This document shows positions 8,015 to 18,000 of a stretch of DNA of 64,000 nt, piece after piece. Position 1 is the stretch's first letter, and each line of letters starts with the position of its first letter. Under the pieces are notes generated by a model. It ran no database searches and had not been told where the DNA came from. It saw only the letters and a list, made by a program, of their open reading frames with translations. The stretch lies in the NCBI RefSeq assembly GCF_902779965.1, contig NZ_CACZDK010000003.1:1-64000 (forward strand), written 5' to 3'. The stretch comes from Fibrobacter succinogenes (GTDB taxonomy: Bacteria > Fibrobacterota > Fibrobacteria > Fibrobacterales > Fibrobacteraceae). The translations under genes were made by a program, and so were the position numbers.

Positions 8015-9832
8015 ATGAAACGTATTTTGCTTTTATGTCTCGGTTTAACAGCATTTGCAGGCGCAAGGCCATCGCTCCAATTCGATAAAGACCGCATCGA
8101 AGCCGGTCAAACTTTCAATTTGCAATTTATCGTTCCTTTGCAGGAACTTCCCCAAGACAGAGGCGCTCTCCATCTAGAAACCCACGACAACTTCAAGTTC
8201 CTTGGGCTTGATAGCGCTGATCAAGTCATGCGCCCAGACATGGACGATATTTTCAATTCGTTTTTCGGCGGTGGCGGAAGATCCTATAAAGCGCGAGTCT
8301 ACTCGTTCAAGGTGAAAGCCCCCAGAAAAACAGGCGTCCTCGATCTTGGAAAACTGACATGGAATATTGGCGGCGAACCAAATGTCGTCAGCAGCAAGAT
8401 TTCGGTTGAAGTGCAACGTTCCTACAACGATGACGCGCTTGCTGTAAGCCTTACCCCAAGCAAAAAATCTATTTATGAAGGTGAACAAATCAGCGTCACC
8501 CTTAGCCTCCACACCTTCGAACATTTTCAAGGCGGCCTTCAAGCGACCGACATGAGCACGGGCAACGACTTTATCGTCCACCGCAACGACCTTTCGAACA
8601 TGGAATTCAAGCATGTCGAAGGCACACGCCGTGAAATGAAGGCGACCACGCGGTTCGCATGGCTCAGCCCGACCAAGAGCGGTTCGCTCGAAATTCCATC
8701 TTTCAAGTTCAAGTATACCAAACTTGGCGAACCCAAAGTTATCGAAGAAAAGAAGCAAATGGGCGGCATGTCTTTCTCTAGCCGCAGCGTAAAGCAGGAG
8801 TCCATTGAAACGGAAACTGCAACCGCACCGCTTTCCATCACCGTTCTCCCGCTCCCGACCGAAGGCAAGCCCGCCGATTTCTCGGGAATGGTCGGCAACT
8901 ACAGCTTTAGCGCCAACTTCGACCGCACAAACCTCAAGGTTGGCGAAGCTTTAACACTCGCGATTAGCATCAAGGGCGACGGCACTCCGGGTACAATTAC
9001 CGAACCAAAGCTCCCCGACTTTAACGATTTCCGCTCCGTGCCGCCCGAAAACAGCATTAACAAGAAGGTCAAAGGCAACAAGGTAATCACATCCAAGGAT
9101 ATCAAGGTGTTCCTCTACCCCAAAAAGAAAGGCACCTTTGAAATTCCGGCCATTACATATTCCTGGTTCAACCCCGCCAAAAAGAAATACGAAACCGCAT
9201 CGGCAGGCCCATGGACCATCGAAGTTGAAAAGGGCGATGCTCCGGCAGAACCTGTTTATCAGGCTCCCGTCGCGACAACACCTGGCTCTTCTACCCCAGT
9301 TGTCCAAAAGCAAGAAATTGAATTCCTCGGCAGCGATATCCGCTTTATCCATGCGATCACGGACAAGTCCGAAACAGCCGCACCGCATAGGAGCGCACTG
9401 TTCTGGATTCTTTTCCTCGCAGCCATTCCATTCTACTTGATTGCAAACTTCGCCATCACAAGAAAGCGCAAGCGCAATAGCAACACAGCACTCGTCCGCA
9501 AGGGCAAGGCAAACAAGCTGCTCAAGGAAAAGTTCGCAAACGCACGCACAGCCCTCAAGAACGGCGACGGTAAGGCATTCTTTGCCGCACTCGAAAATGG
9601 CCTTATCGACTACCTCAGCAACTTGACGAACGTCGAATTCAAGGGCATGACCCGCCCGCAAATGAAACAGGAACTCACCAAACGCGGTGTGAATAACGAA
9701 ACGATTGAAGCCATCAACAGCTGGCTTGAAAAATGCTCGTTCGTGCGTTTTGCTCCGGTCACTGCCACGACCGAAGAACAGTCCCAAATGCTCGCGGATG
9801 TCGAAAAACTTTGCGAGGCACTGAAGCTGTAA
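8015..9832 (+). CDS. batD: BatD-type exported protein (aerotolerance Bat family)
   Basis: BatD proteins belong to Bat (Bacteroides aerotolerance) loci and act at the cytoplasmic membrane with von Willebrand-domain partners; the precise role is unsettled. The ATG at 8015 is preferred to an in-frame ATG at 7976 because it begins a clean signal peptide (MKRILLLCLGLTAFAGARP). The exported part, to about residue 475, is a series of beta-rich domains with Ser/Pro-rich stretches. A single membrane helix (ALFWILFLAAIPFYLIANFA) is followed by a basic stop-transfer sequence and about 120 cytoplasmic residues. batE follows after 63 bases. batA, batB and batC are not in the window, so this is a partial Bat cluster. 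Confidence 0.83.
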   Translation: MKRILLLCLGLTAFAGARPSLQFDKDRIEAGQTFNLQFIVPLQELPQDRGALHLETHDNFKFLGLDSADQVMRPDMDDIFNSFFGGGGRSYKARVYSFKVKAPRKTGVLDLGKLTWNIGGEPNVVSSKISVEVQRSYNDDALAVSLTPSKKSIYEGEQISVTLSLHTFEHFQGGLQATDMSTGNDFIVHRNDLSNMEFKHVEGTRREMKATTRFAWLSPTKSGSLEIPSFKFKYTKLGEPKVIEEKKQMGGMSFSSRSVKQESIETETATAPLSITVLPLPTEGKPADFSGMVGNYSFSANFDRTNLKVGEALTLAISIKGDGTPGTITEPKLPDFNDFRSVPPENSINKKVKGNKVITSKDIKVFLYPKKKGTFEIPAITYSWFNPAKKKYETASAGPWTIEVEKGDAPAEPVYQAPVATTPGSSTPVVQKQEIEFLGSDIRFIHAITDKSETAAPHRSALFWILFLAAIPFYLIANFAITRKRKRNSNTALVRKGKANKLLKEKFANARTALKNGDGKAFFAALENGLIDYLSNLTNVEFKGMTRPQMKQELTKRGVNNETIEAINSWLEKCSFVRFAPVTATTEEQSQMLADVEKLCEALKL

Positions 9833-9895
9833 AGAATGCGCGACCCTTCGGCAAGCTCAGGGACCTGAGGGGCATGACACTTTAAGGAAGATTTT

Positions 9896-10666
9896 ATGAA
9901 ACTGAATAGAATTTTTTTGACAATCGCAGCAGCACTTTTGCTTATGACAACAGCTAGTGTTGCTGCCGAAAAATGCAACGGCATCGAAGCCGGCACTAAG
10001 GCATATAACGAGAACGATTTTGAACGCGCTATTGACGAATGGCGCACATGCGTTGACGAAGGCATCGTCAATGCAGATCTCTATTACAATTTGGGCAACG
10101 CCTATTACCGCAGTGGCAAACTCGGCTTTGCGATTTTCTACTACAAGTCAGCCCTCCGTTTGCACCCGAGCGACGATGACATCCAGCACAACTTAAACTT
10201 TGCACAGACAAAGACAAAGGACAAGGAAGGCGATGAAGAAGAGAACCCGATTTTGCAGGGCCTCATGAATTTGCACCACGCCCTTTCGCTCAAGAGCCAG
10301 ATGAATATTTCGCTCGTTCTCTTTTGGGCAATCGCACTTGTGATTCTCGCCCGCCGATTCGTGAACGGCAGCCGCGGTAAGAACATCTGCACAGGTGTCG
10401 TATTTGCAATGAGCGTTATTCTTTGCACCATTGGCGCAAGCGCCATCTACAAGATGATTGTTCTTGAAACAGACATCACAGGCGTCGTGACCGCATCAAG
10501 CGCCGACGTGACAAGCGCCCCAAGCGACAGATCGCAAACGCTCAACACGCTCAGCGAAGGCACAAGTTTCGAAGTCATTGGCGAACAAGGTAACTTTGCG
10601 GAAATCCGCCTCGGTGAAAAAATCCGCGGATTCGTAAAACTCAGCGAAGTCGGGATCGTGAAGTAA
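9896..10666 (+). CDS. batE: BatE-type TPR and SH3-like protein
   Basis: This 256-residue protein starts with a signal peptide (ending near AAEKCNG). TPR-like helices follow (residues 30-105; NADLYYNLGNAYYRSGKLGFA is typical). There are two membrane helices around 125-190 and a C-terminal SH3-like segment (GTSFEVIGEQGNFAEIRLGE). This is the architecture usual for BatE next to BatD. AAGGA lies before the ATG. The 63-base gap after batD holds CTTCGGCAAGCTCAGG, a short dispersed repeat with a relative near base 152. Co-transcription with batD is likely. Its neighbour mnmA is convergent. Confidence 0.82.
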   Translation: MKLNRIFLTIAAALLLMTTASVAAEKCNGIEAGTKAYNENDFERAIDEWRTCVDEGIVNADLYYNLGNAYYRSGKLGFAIFYYKSALRLHPSDDDIQHNLNFAQTKTKDKEGDEEENPILQGLMNLHHALSLKSQMNISLVLFWAIALVILARRFVNGSRGKNICTGVVFAMSVILCTIGASAIYKMIVLETDITGVVTASSADVTSAPSDRSQTLNTLSEGTSFEVIGEQGNFAEIRLGEKIRGFVKLSEVGIVK

Positions 10667-10723
10667 CGATGAGCGATGTGTCATCCAGAAGACTTAAAGG
10701 TCGAAGGATTCAGTCAATTTGAT

Positions 10724-11791
10724 TTACACAATCTGGCCGCCGCCGAGGACCATGTCACCATCGTAAAACACGGCACATTGGCCCGGAGTCACGGCAAAGA
10801 GCGGTTCGTCAAAAACGGCGACCGCCTTATTTATATCGACAATGGTAATTTCGCAACCTACGGCCCGCTGGCGGTAACGCACCATGCCTTCGGCGCGGAA
10901 CGTCGTCCCGATCTCCCGCGCACCGCCGTGCCATTCGCAGTTCACCATTTCCACACGATCAAAGCTGACCAACGACTTGTCGCCAGTCACCAGAATGTCA
11001 CCCGTTTCCGGGTCCACACGCTTCACAAACGCAGGCACGCCAATCGCCACGCCCAGGCCTTTGCGCTGCCCGACCGTGTATTTATGGAACCCATCGTGCG
11101 TGTTCCACACCTTGCCCTTTTCATCCACGAAGCGGCCCGGCCGAGTCATCTCGCCAAAGCGATCCTTCAAAAATTCAGTGTATTGCGAGCCGTAAATATC
11201 GAAGCAAATGTCCTGGCTGTCGCCCGTCTTGGCGTTCACAAAGCCGTTCTGTTCGGCGATTTCGCGCACTTCGCTTTTCACGTACGTTCCAAGCGGAGTA
11301 AGCACGTGGTTGCGACGTTCATCGGGAACCCAGAACAAAAAGTAGCTCTGATCCTTCCCAGGGTCTCGACCGCGCAAAAGCCTACGCACGCCATTCACTT
11401 CTTCGATGCGCACGTAATGCCCTGTCGCCAAGAATTCGGCGCCGAGCGATTTGGCGTAATCCATCATCCAGCCGAACTTGATAAAGCGATTGCAATAGCA
11501 GCAAGGGTTTGGCGTACGAGCATGCGAAAAATCCGCATGGCAGCGCTTTAAAACTTCACCCGTAAAAGCATCGGAACAGTTCGCCACATGATGTTCGATG
11601 CCAAGCTTTTCGGCAATCATCTTTGCACGCACCACGCTCGGGTCGTTCTCGGCATCAAAGGCGCCATCGACATCTGGCAATACGCGGAGCGTCACGCCAA
11701 CGACTTCATAGCCCTGCTGTTGCAAAAGAAGAGCGGCAACGGACGAATCCACGCCACCGCTCATGCCTACTGCAACTCTCTGCTTACTCAT
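10724..11791 (-). CDS. mnmA: tRNA-specific 2-thiouridylase MnmA
   Basis: MnmA thiolates U34 of tRNA-Lys, -Glu and -Gln in the cytoplasm. The PP-loop motif GMSGGVDSSVAALLL is at residues 8-22. The first catalytic Cys lies in RTPNPCCYCNRFIKFG and the second in GDSQDICFD. The C-terminal beta-barrel region is present (AVTPGQCAVFYDGDMVLGGG). At 355 residues it is full length. AAGAGG lies seven bases before the ATG. It stands alone and converges with batE. Identification is secure. Confidence 0.96.
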   Translation of the reverse strand: MSKQRVAVGMSGGVDSSVAALLLQQQGYEVVGVTLRVLPDVDGAFDAENDPSVVRAKMIAEKLGIEHHVANCSDAFTGEVLKRCHADFSHARTPNPCCYCNRFIKFGWMMDYAKSLGAEFLATGHYVRIEEVNGVRRLLRGRDPGKDQSYFLFWVPDERRNHVLTPLGTYVKSEVREIAEQNGFVNAKTGDSQDICFDIYGSQYTEFLKDRFGEMTRPGRFVDEKGKVWNTHDGFHKYTVGQRKGLGVAIGVPAFVKRVDPETGDILVTGDKSLVSFDRVEMVNCEWHGGAREIGTTFRAEGMVRYRQRAVGCEITIVDINKAVAVFDEPLFAVTPGQCAVFYDGDMVLGGGQIV

Positions 11792-11833
11792 TTTTCAACC
11801 TCTTGGATAGAGCAATAACCTCTCCCCTTTGCA

Positions 11834-11916
11834 GTCATCCTCCCACAGGGAGGATCCATACAGTATTCTATTAATGTATAGGTTCTCCTTCGGAGAATGA
11901 CGAGCTGCGATGCTCG
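11834..11916. repeat. GTCATCC-GAATGAC intergenic hairpin element
   Basis: The element has a perfect hairpin ATCCTCCC/GGGAGGAT (11837-11855), a second TTCTCC/GGAGAA (11883-11897), outer GTCA and TGAC ends, and a third CGAGC/GCTCG stem. Similar hairpins with different arm sequences occur at 22331-22352 and 52518-52536. Confidence 0.5.
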
Positions 11917-11975
11917 ACATTCGGGTAGTCTTCGACTTAGCACAAAGCGCTCCACTCAGGAAGACACATTGATTT

Positions 11976-12010
11976 ACTTCCTACTGTCTACCGCCTACTT
12001 CCTACTAATC
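11976..12010. repeat. Heptad array overlapping the sprA stop codon
   Basis: Five units in 7-base register: ACTTCCT, ACTGTCT, ACCGCCT, ACTTCCT, ACTAATC. The last unit contains the sprA TAG (12005-12007) and its last sense codon. It is the reverse complement of the AGTAGGA-type arrays at 3212 and 4601. Confidence 0.8.
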
Positions 12011-15000
12011 AAATCTCAGCATCAAAGCAAGTTCAAACTGGAGAATCTGACGGACATGAGCGGTTTCGTCATCCAGCTTTTCGTGAATCTGTCTGTACTC
12101 GATGTAAGAGCTCAGCGAAGCCATCTTGTTAAACGTATAAGATGCACTCGGGCGAATGAACCATTCATGCGTTCTCGACGGTACCGTACGATAACTCAAT
12201 TCAAGCTTCGGCTTGTAGGCCACAAACGGTTCCACGCCAGAATCATAATTCCAACGTACAAAGACTCCATCCGTACCGGATTCCTTGTTTTTCATGTCAT
12301 AGCCATCAACAGGCTTGTATTCCTTACGGATCGTCTTCTTGTAATCGTAACCGGCGGTCAACTTCAAGTCGATATTGTTCTTGAATTTAAAGTACCATTT
12401 CCAAAGCTGGAATCCCTTGTCGAGCTTGAGCGGATACGAAATCGAGAAATCATCACCAATGTTGATTGCAAAGTCATTGTAGAGCCACGTCGGAATCCAC
12501 GGAGTTTCAAGGAAATAGCGCGTAGTATCGGTGCAATTTTCCTCTTCCTTCGGCCAGCACGGATTCGAAATCACTTCTTCCTTCGGGCGGCGATCCGTCG
12601 TTTCAATCTTCATGCGTAAGTTATTTTCGATGCGCATGTTGTTCTGCGTAAGGAACGTAACTCGAATAAGCGGGTTAAAGTTCCAAACGCGAGCCCAAGA
12701 ATCTTCGGCGCTCTGGAACGGGCGGCTAGTCACCGTGCGGTTATAATCAAAGCGGCTGTTCAAGCTAACGCTACGGAAGCTGTTCAAGAACGAAACTTTC
12801 TGGGCGATGTTCGGGATTGCAATGCCGATGCCAAACTTCGGGAATGTCGTAGTCGTGTCGATGTACAGCGGATATTCACGAGACTGTGAGAAGTCTTCCT
12901 TCCACTGGAAATCGGTCGTCAAGGAAATATCCCAGAACGGCAATGTAAGGCCCGTAGAAATCTGCAAAGAACGAGACACAGAATTGCGGAAGCTACCCTG
13001 ATACACAAGCGTATCCACATTCTTGTTTCTGTACTGTGCAAAACCGGTAAAGTCATCACGACTCGTAAGGCCCATGTCACCCGTCATGATATTCCAAAGC
13101 CCACGACCGCCATGGCCATCGCCTAGGCCCAAGCCGTAAAGGTAATATTGGAACGGAGTCACGCCCTGTTCTTCGTACAACTGAGCAAGCGTAAAGTTTT
13201 CACCGATGGTGTTTGTACTTGCATTCCAATTGAACTTGACTTCGCGCCACTTGAGTTTGTTAAAGAATCCCGAAACGGCATTGTCCTTTCCAAACAAGTT
13301 GGCAAGATCAATAATTTTCAGAGACGGCGTAAATTCAAATCGGTTCGTCTGCGAAATCGTCCAGTAGTTCTTTTCGATGTTCGACGGATCCGTAAAGCTG
13401 AAATCATCCGGGATGCTCTTCTGCTGGTTAAAGTCAGAAGAGAACTGCATATTGAACGGGATAAACGGAATCAGCTTGGGATTGAAATTAATCCTGAACT
13501 GCTGATTTCTAGAACGTTCGTTGCGGAGAATACCGTAAGCACGGCCATATTCACGATGCCCAACGCTATCGACCTTGTAGAACGCCGTCGTATCGTACCT
13601 GATTTCGTAGGAATCCGGGTTCTGCATATCAATCGTGAGTTGCTTGCCGTTTGCATCGGTCTTTGCAATTGTATCCACCGGAATAATCACGAGACTATCG
13701 CGGGACACATAAACCTTTCTATCGGAATGATCGTGGTCAAAGATGTAACCGCTAGCAAAGAGGCCGCCTTCGGCTGTGGTAAAGAAGTTTTCCTTAACAA
13801 AGCCTTCGCGATCGCCACCGCCAAACATATCACGACGGATATTGATAGAATAGCTGGTCGTAAGGAACGAAAGGATGTTCCAACGCAAATTCAACTTGTG
13901 ATTGAGTTCTGCCGTGTAGGTCACGACCTTGTCCACTTGCGGTTCCACAAAATCAGGGTCGCGAGTCTGGTTCACATAGCGAACATAGTTAAAATCGAAG
14001 AGTGTCAAATCGAAGGTTTGCGGCCAAGGTTCAAATTCAGTCTTCGAGAAATCCTTAAGCCAAGAATATTTGCCCAAGCCTTCGAACGGCTTAAACTTGA
14101 ACATGCTAAACGTACCCAACTTGTACTCGAACAATGTATGGTAAGAGTAAGTGGAATCTGCAGAAGTTGTCGAACGGCCTTCGGACTGGTGGTAAGAATA
14201 GCTGAGTGCCGGGCGTTCCAAGAATGCCTGCGACAAGAATTCACCGAGCTTTGTTTCGCTAGCCTTGTAATCCTTGTGGTAGCTCACGCTAAAGCCCAAG
14301 TCTTGCACATATGATTCATAGCCCTTCGATTCAGCGTCATCTCTCAACCTGTTTTCTTCATTTTCCGATTCAACAGCAAGGTCACCTTGGAACATGTCTC
14401 CCGTAAGGTCCACAAAGCTACTCTTCTTAAGAATCATGTCGTCCGTAGGCTTCATGTACGGGCGTTTTGTTGAGCTATGGTAACTGAACGACATCGGGAT
14501 GTGGAATCCGAGAGAATCGTTCAAGAATTTGTTGAGCGCAATAGAAATGTCAGCCGATACATCGAGCTGAGAGGCAGCCGATGCCAAGTCCGGTTTCGGA
14601 GAACGTCCCGAATTCGAAAGCGTTGCAAAGTCGCCATCCTGATAGCGTACCGCCCCCGAAAGCGAAATAAAGTCAGCAAAATTCACCTGGCCATTCACGC
14701 GTGCGGCATAACCCCATTCCGTATCCATATCGGAAAGGCGCAAATCATTTATCCAGAATTTACCTTTAAGGTCTGCCGGCGAAGCAGATGAATCCGCAAT
14801 AATCACAAAGCGAATCCAGTCAACCTTGGTGATAGACGGATTACCGACCAAACGGAGCTGTTCTTCACGATCACCCGACAGCTTTTTCACAACCGGTTCG
14901 ACATACGGCGGATGGCGTCCACGCTTAAGGTCCGAGAAATCGGACAGATTCATCGCGAAAGCGTTGTCAAGCCAGTTCTGTTCATGGCAATCCTGCACTC

Positions 15001-18000
15001 GGTCCGGAGCGCAAATTGACAAATCCAAGTCCTTCGGACGGAAACTCCATTCGTAATAATCCTTGGAACCGTCGATCGAGCCTTCACCGAATTGCAAAGC
15101 AAAGCGTATCGGAACAGCATCCGCATTCGATTCAGCACCATTCTCATAATGGATTTCCATCTTCAAAGACTTGTACGCCGAGAAATTCTTTGTATCCGTT
15201 TCGAAAAGTCGCGTTACGCCCACTTCCTGACCAGGGCTCATGTTATGATATTCCAATACAAGCGCTGTTTCCTTGAGCGGGGCATTCGAATCGGCATCGC
15301 GTTCCGTCACCGTATTCGGAGACTTGAAATACGTCTTTGCATTTTCGCGGTTGTTGATGGTAGAAACCTTGATGTACGTGGTATCGTGCGTTGCAAGCGA
15401 TTCCGTTACACGACTTTCAACACCGTTCACTTCGACAATCTGAGAATTTTCTTTAGTCGATGTGCGGTAAAGGTCGGCAACAGTCGTTTCTTCCCATGCG
15501 TTACCCAAAACGCCAAGGCTTACCACTTGAACCTTCGCTTCGGAAACACCCGGACCAAGGCGACCCAACCACATACGAGTGTACTGGGATTCCGCCAAAA
15601 TTTCCTTATAACCGCTACCCGTCGGAGACACAATCGTATCGTACTGGTTCAGCGGAATACGCCACCTACGCCAGCCGTTTTTCAAAACTTCAAACTCAGC
15701 CGCATTCGTGCTAGAAAGGTCAATGCGATATCGAACAAAGCTAATGTCGGTATCAAAAGAACCATTCCTGTTAATATCTTCGGTATCGTAAGCACGTTCA
15801 CCCAAGTTGCCTTCAGTTCCGTTAATACTCTTAGGCGGATCACTTTCATCATCCAAATCCTTGAAGTTATCACCGGCAATATCTCTTGTCGAAGCGTCAA
15901 CCAAAGGAGATCCCATTTTCAACGTATCAGCCCTACAAGGTTCAATGCGGCAATCCCAAACAACTCTAACTTCATTTTCACCCGTAACATCATCAAGACC
16001 ACGGTCATGTTTTGCCGTTGTCATGCCAAGATCATTTTCACCATTATACATGCCATTCTGCTTCATGCCATTGATCGAAATATCTTCACTGATAAGACCC
16101 AAGTCAATGAAAATGGAACCGGAATTACCGCGAGCGACAACTTCAAGGTACTTCATTTCGCTCAAGTCTTGATAGTAAGAGCTGTTCGCGCGCATGATAC
16201 CACCCCAAGAATTACCCATAAGGTTATCATTCGGGCGCAACGTCATCTTGAGCACGGTCAAATGCTGGTTGTCAACATCGGAGTTGCCTACGTTATCGTA
16301 AATGTACTTGTAGAGTTCCGTCGTGTTGCTGTGCCAAATAAATTCACCTTGATGGCGGTAGTCCTGACTTTCAATATACGTTGATATAAACGGAAGCGAA
16401 TCAACGCCACCCGGAGGAGAAGCCTGCGTCCAAGACTGCCTAGACAGCGGATACACAAGGCCCGTCGATGTCGATTCAAAGTCTTCGACAAGAGCAGTCT
16501 GTGTCTTGCTCGTGTTTGCGTTATGGTGGCTACCGGCAAATTCCGCTTCGACACGCCAGTTCGAAGTTGCCGTAGTCTGGATACCCGGAATGGCATTCAC
16601 CAAGTCTGTAAGCGCCTTCACGGAATCCTGCAAACGGATGTTGAAGCCCCAAAGGAAACTCGAATACGGTTCGTTGCCCAAGGTCGGGACTTCAGCCGTT
16701 GTGCTCTGGCTCTTGTAAAGGGCTGTGATACCAAAAACAGAACCAGCACCAAAGCCGTACAAGTCCAAAGGCAATTCGGCGCGTGCACCCAAAAGAAGTT
16801 TGTTATCAACTTCGAACATCGGTTCGCATTCGAACTTGACCTTGATTTCTTGGTTCGGGTCAAGAGCACGGTCGCTCAAAAGTTCAATCTGGCCCAGTTC
16901 ATAGTTGACTTCGTAGTCCGTACCACGAATAAGCGTTGTAGAACCGGCCGTAACCTTTTCAGAACCCGGAGAAATATCCATGCAGCTTCCACTGTTCACA
17001 GAATAGCTGGAGTTCGGATCGCGCACGCTGAGCATGGAATTACGGCGCTTGCCCACAGATTCAAAATAGAACTGACTCGTGTAACGGTTCAAATTATAAA
17101 CAGGTAACGTATAAAGTTGAGCAACCGCCGATGTCGTATCCAAGTTACGCAACGGTTCCAAGCAGTTTTGCGAAGCAACTTCTTGAGCCTTCGAACCATA
17201 ATTTTTATAAATGGAATCCGTCCACATGCGGCAGGGCAACCACATTTCACCTGTGTAACTGCCCGAAGCATCCTTCGTAAAAATTTTCGATTCGCTCACC
17301 AATGGCGTTCCAGATTTTTCATCAGCAAGACCGAGCGTTTTCAAATAGTTCCCAGAAATACCCGACTTGTTCTTCATGCGCAAGACAAAGCTGTTGGCGC
17401 TGGCATCAGAAATACCGATAGAATAAACGTTGCGCAACATCAACTTGTCGATGTCCTTAAGTTCACTCAGCGCAGCATCCCACTGGATAAGGACGGCAGT
17501 GTCGTTATGGTGCAATGTCGAACCCCACTTGGCTGCAATGAGCGTATTGCGGTTCACACCATTAACCTTTATGACACCCATTTTGGAATCATAAGTAAAG
17601 TCCTTGATTTCCTCCATACGGTTGACAATCTTTGTAATAGATTCACCCTGCTGAGTTTTATAAACAACCCTAATATCCTTAAAGACGTCACTCGTTTCGT
17701 TCAACGAACTTCTTTTATACAGCTTCAAGTCCGGCAGCGGCTTGTTGATGGTGTTTCCCTTAATCGCAGCCTTGATATATTCTGTCCTCGTATCCTGGTC
17801 CAAGAAGTAATAGCGGTATGCGATAAACTGCTTATCCGTCACTTGGAATTCAGTCGTCGATTCATTAGCCTTGATAGAATATTCTTCTTGCTGACCTCCG
17901 TCCTGCGAGGCAATTGTCGTGAGTTTCCAGTCACCCAACTTCCATTCAGCCTTGATACCGAAGAGACCCTGGTGGTTTTCGGAATAACCGGTAAATTCCG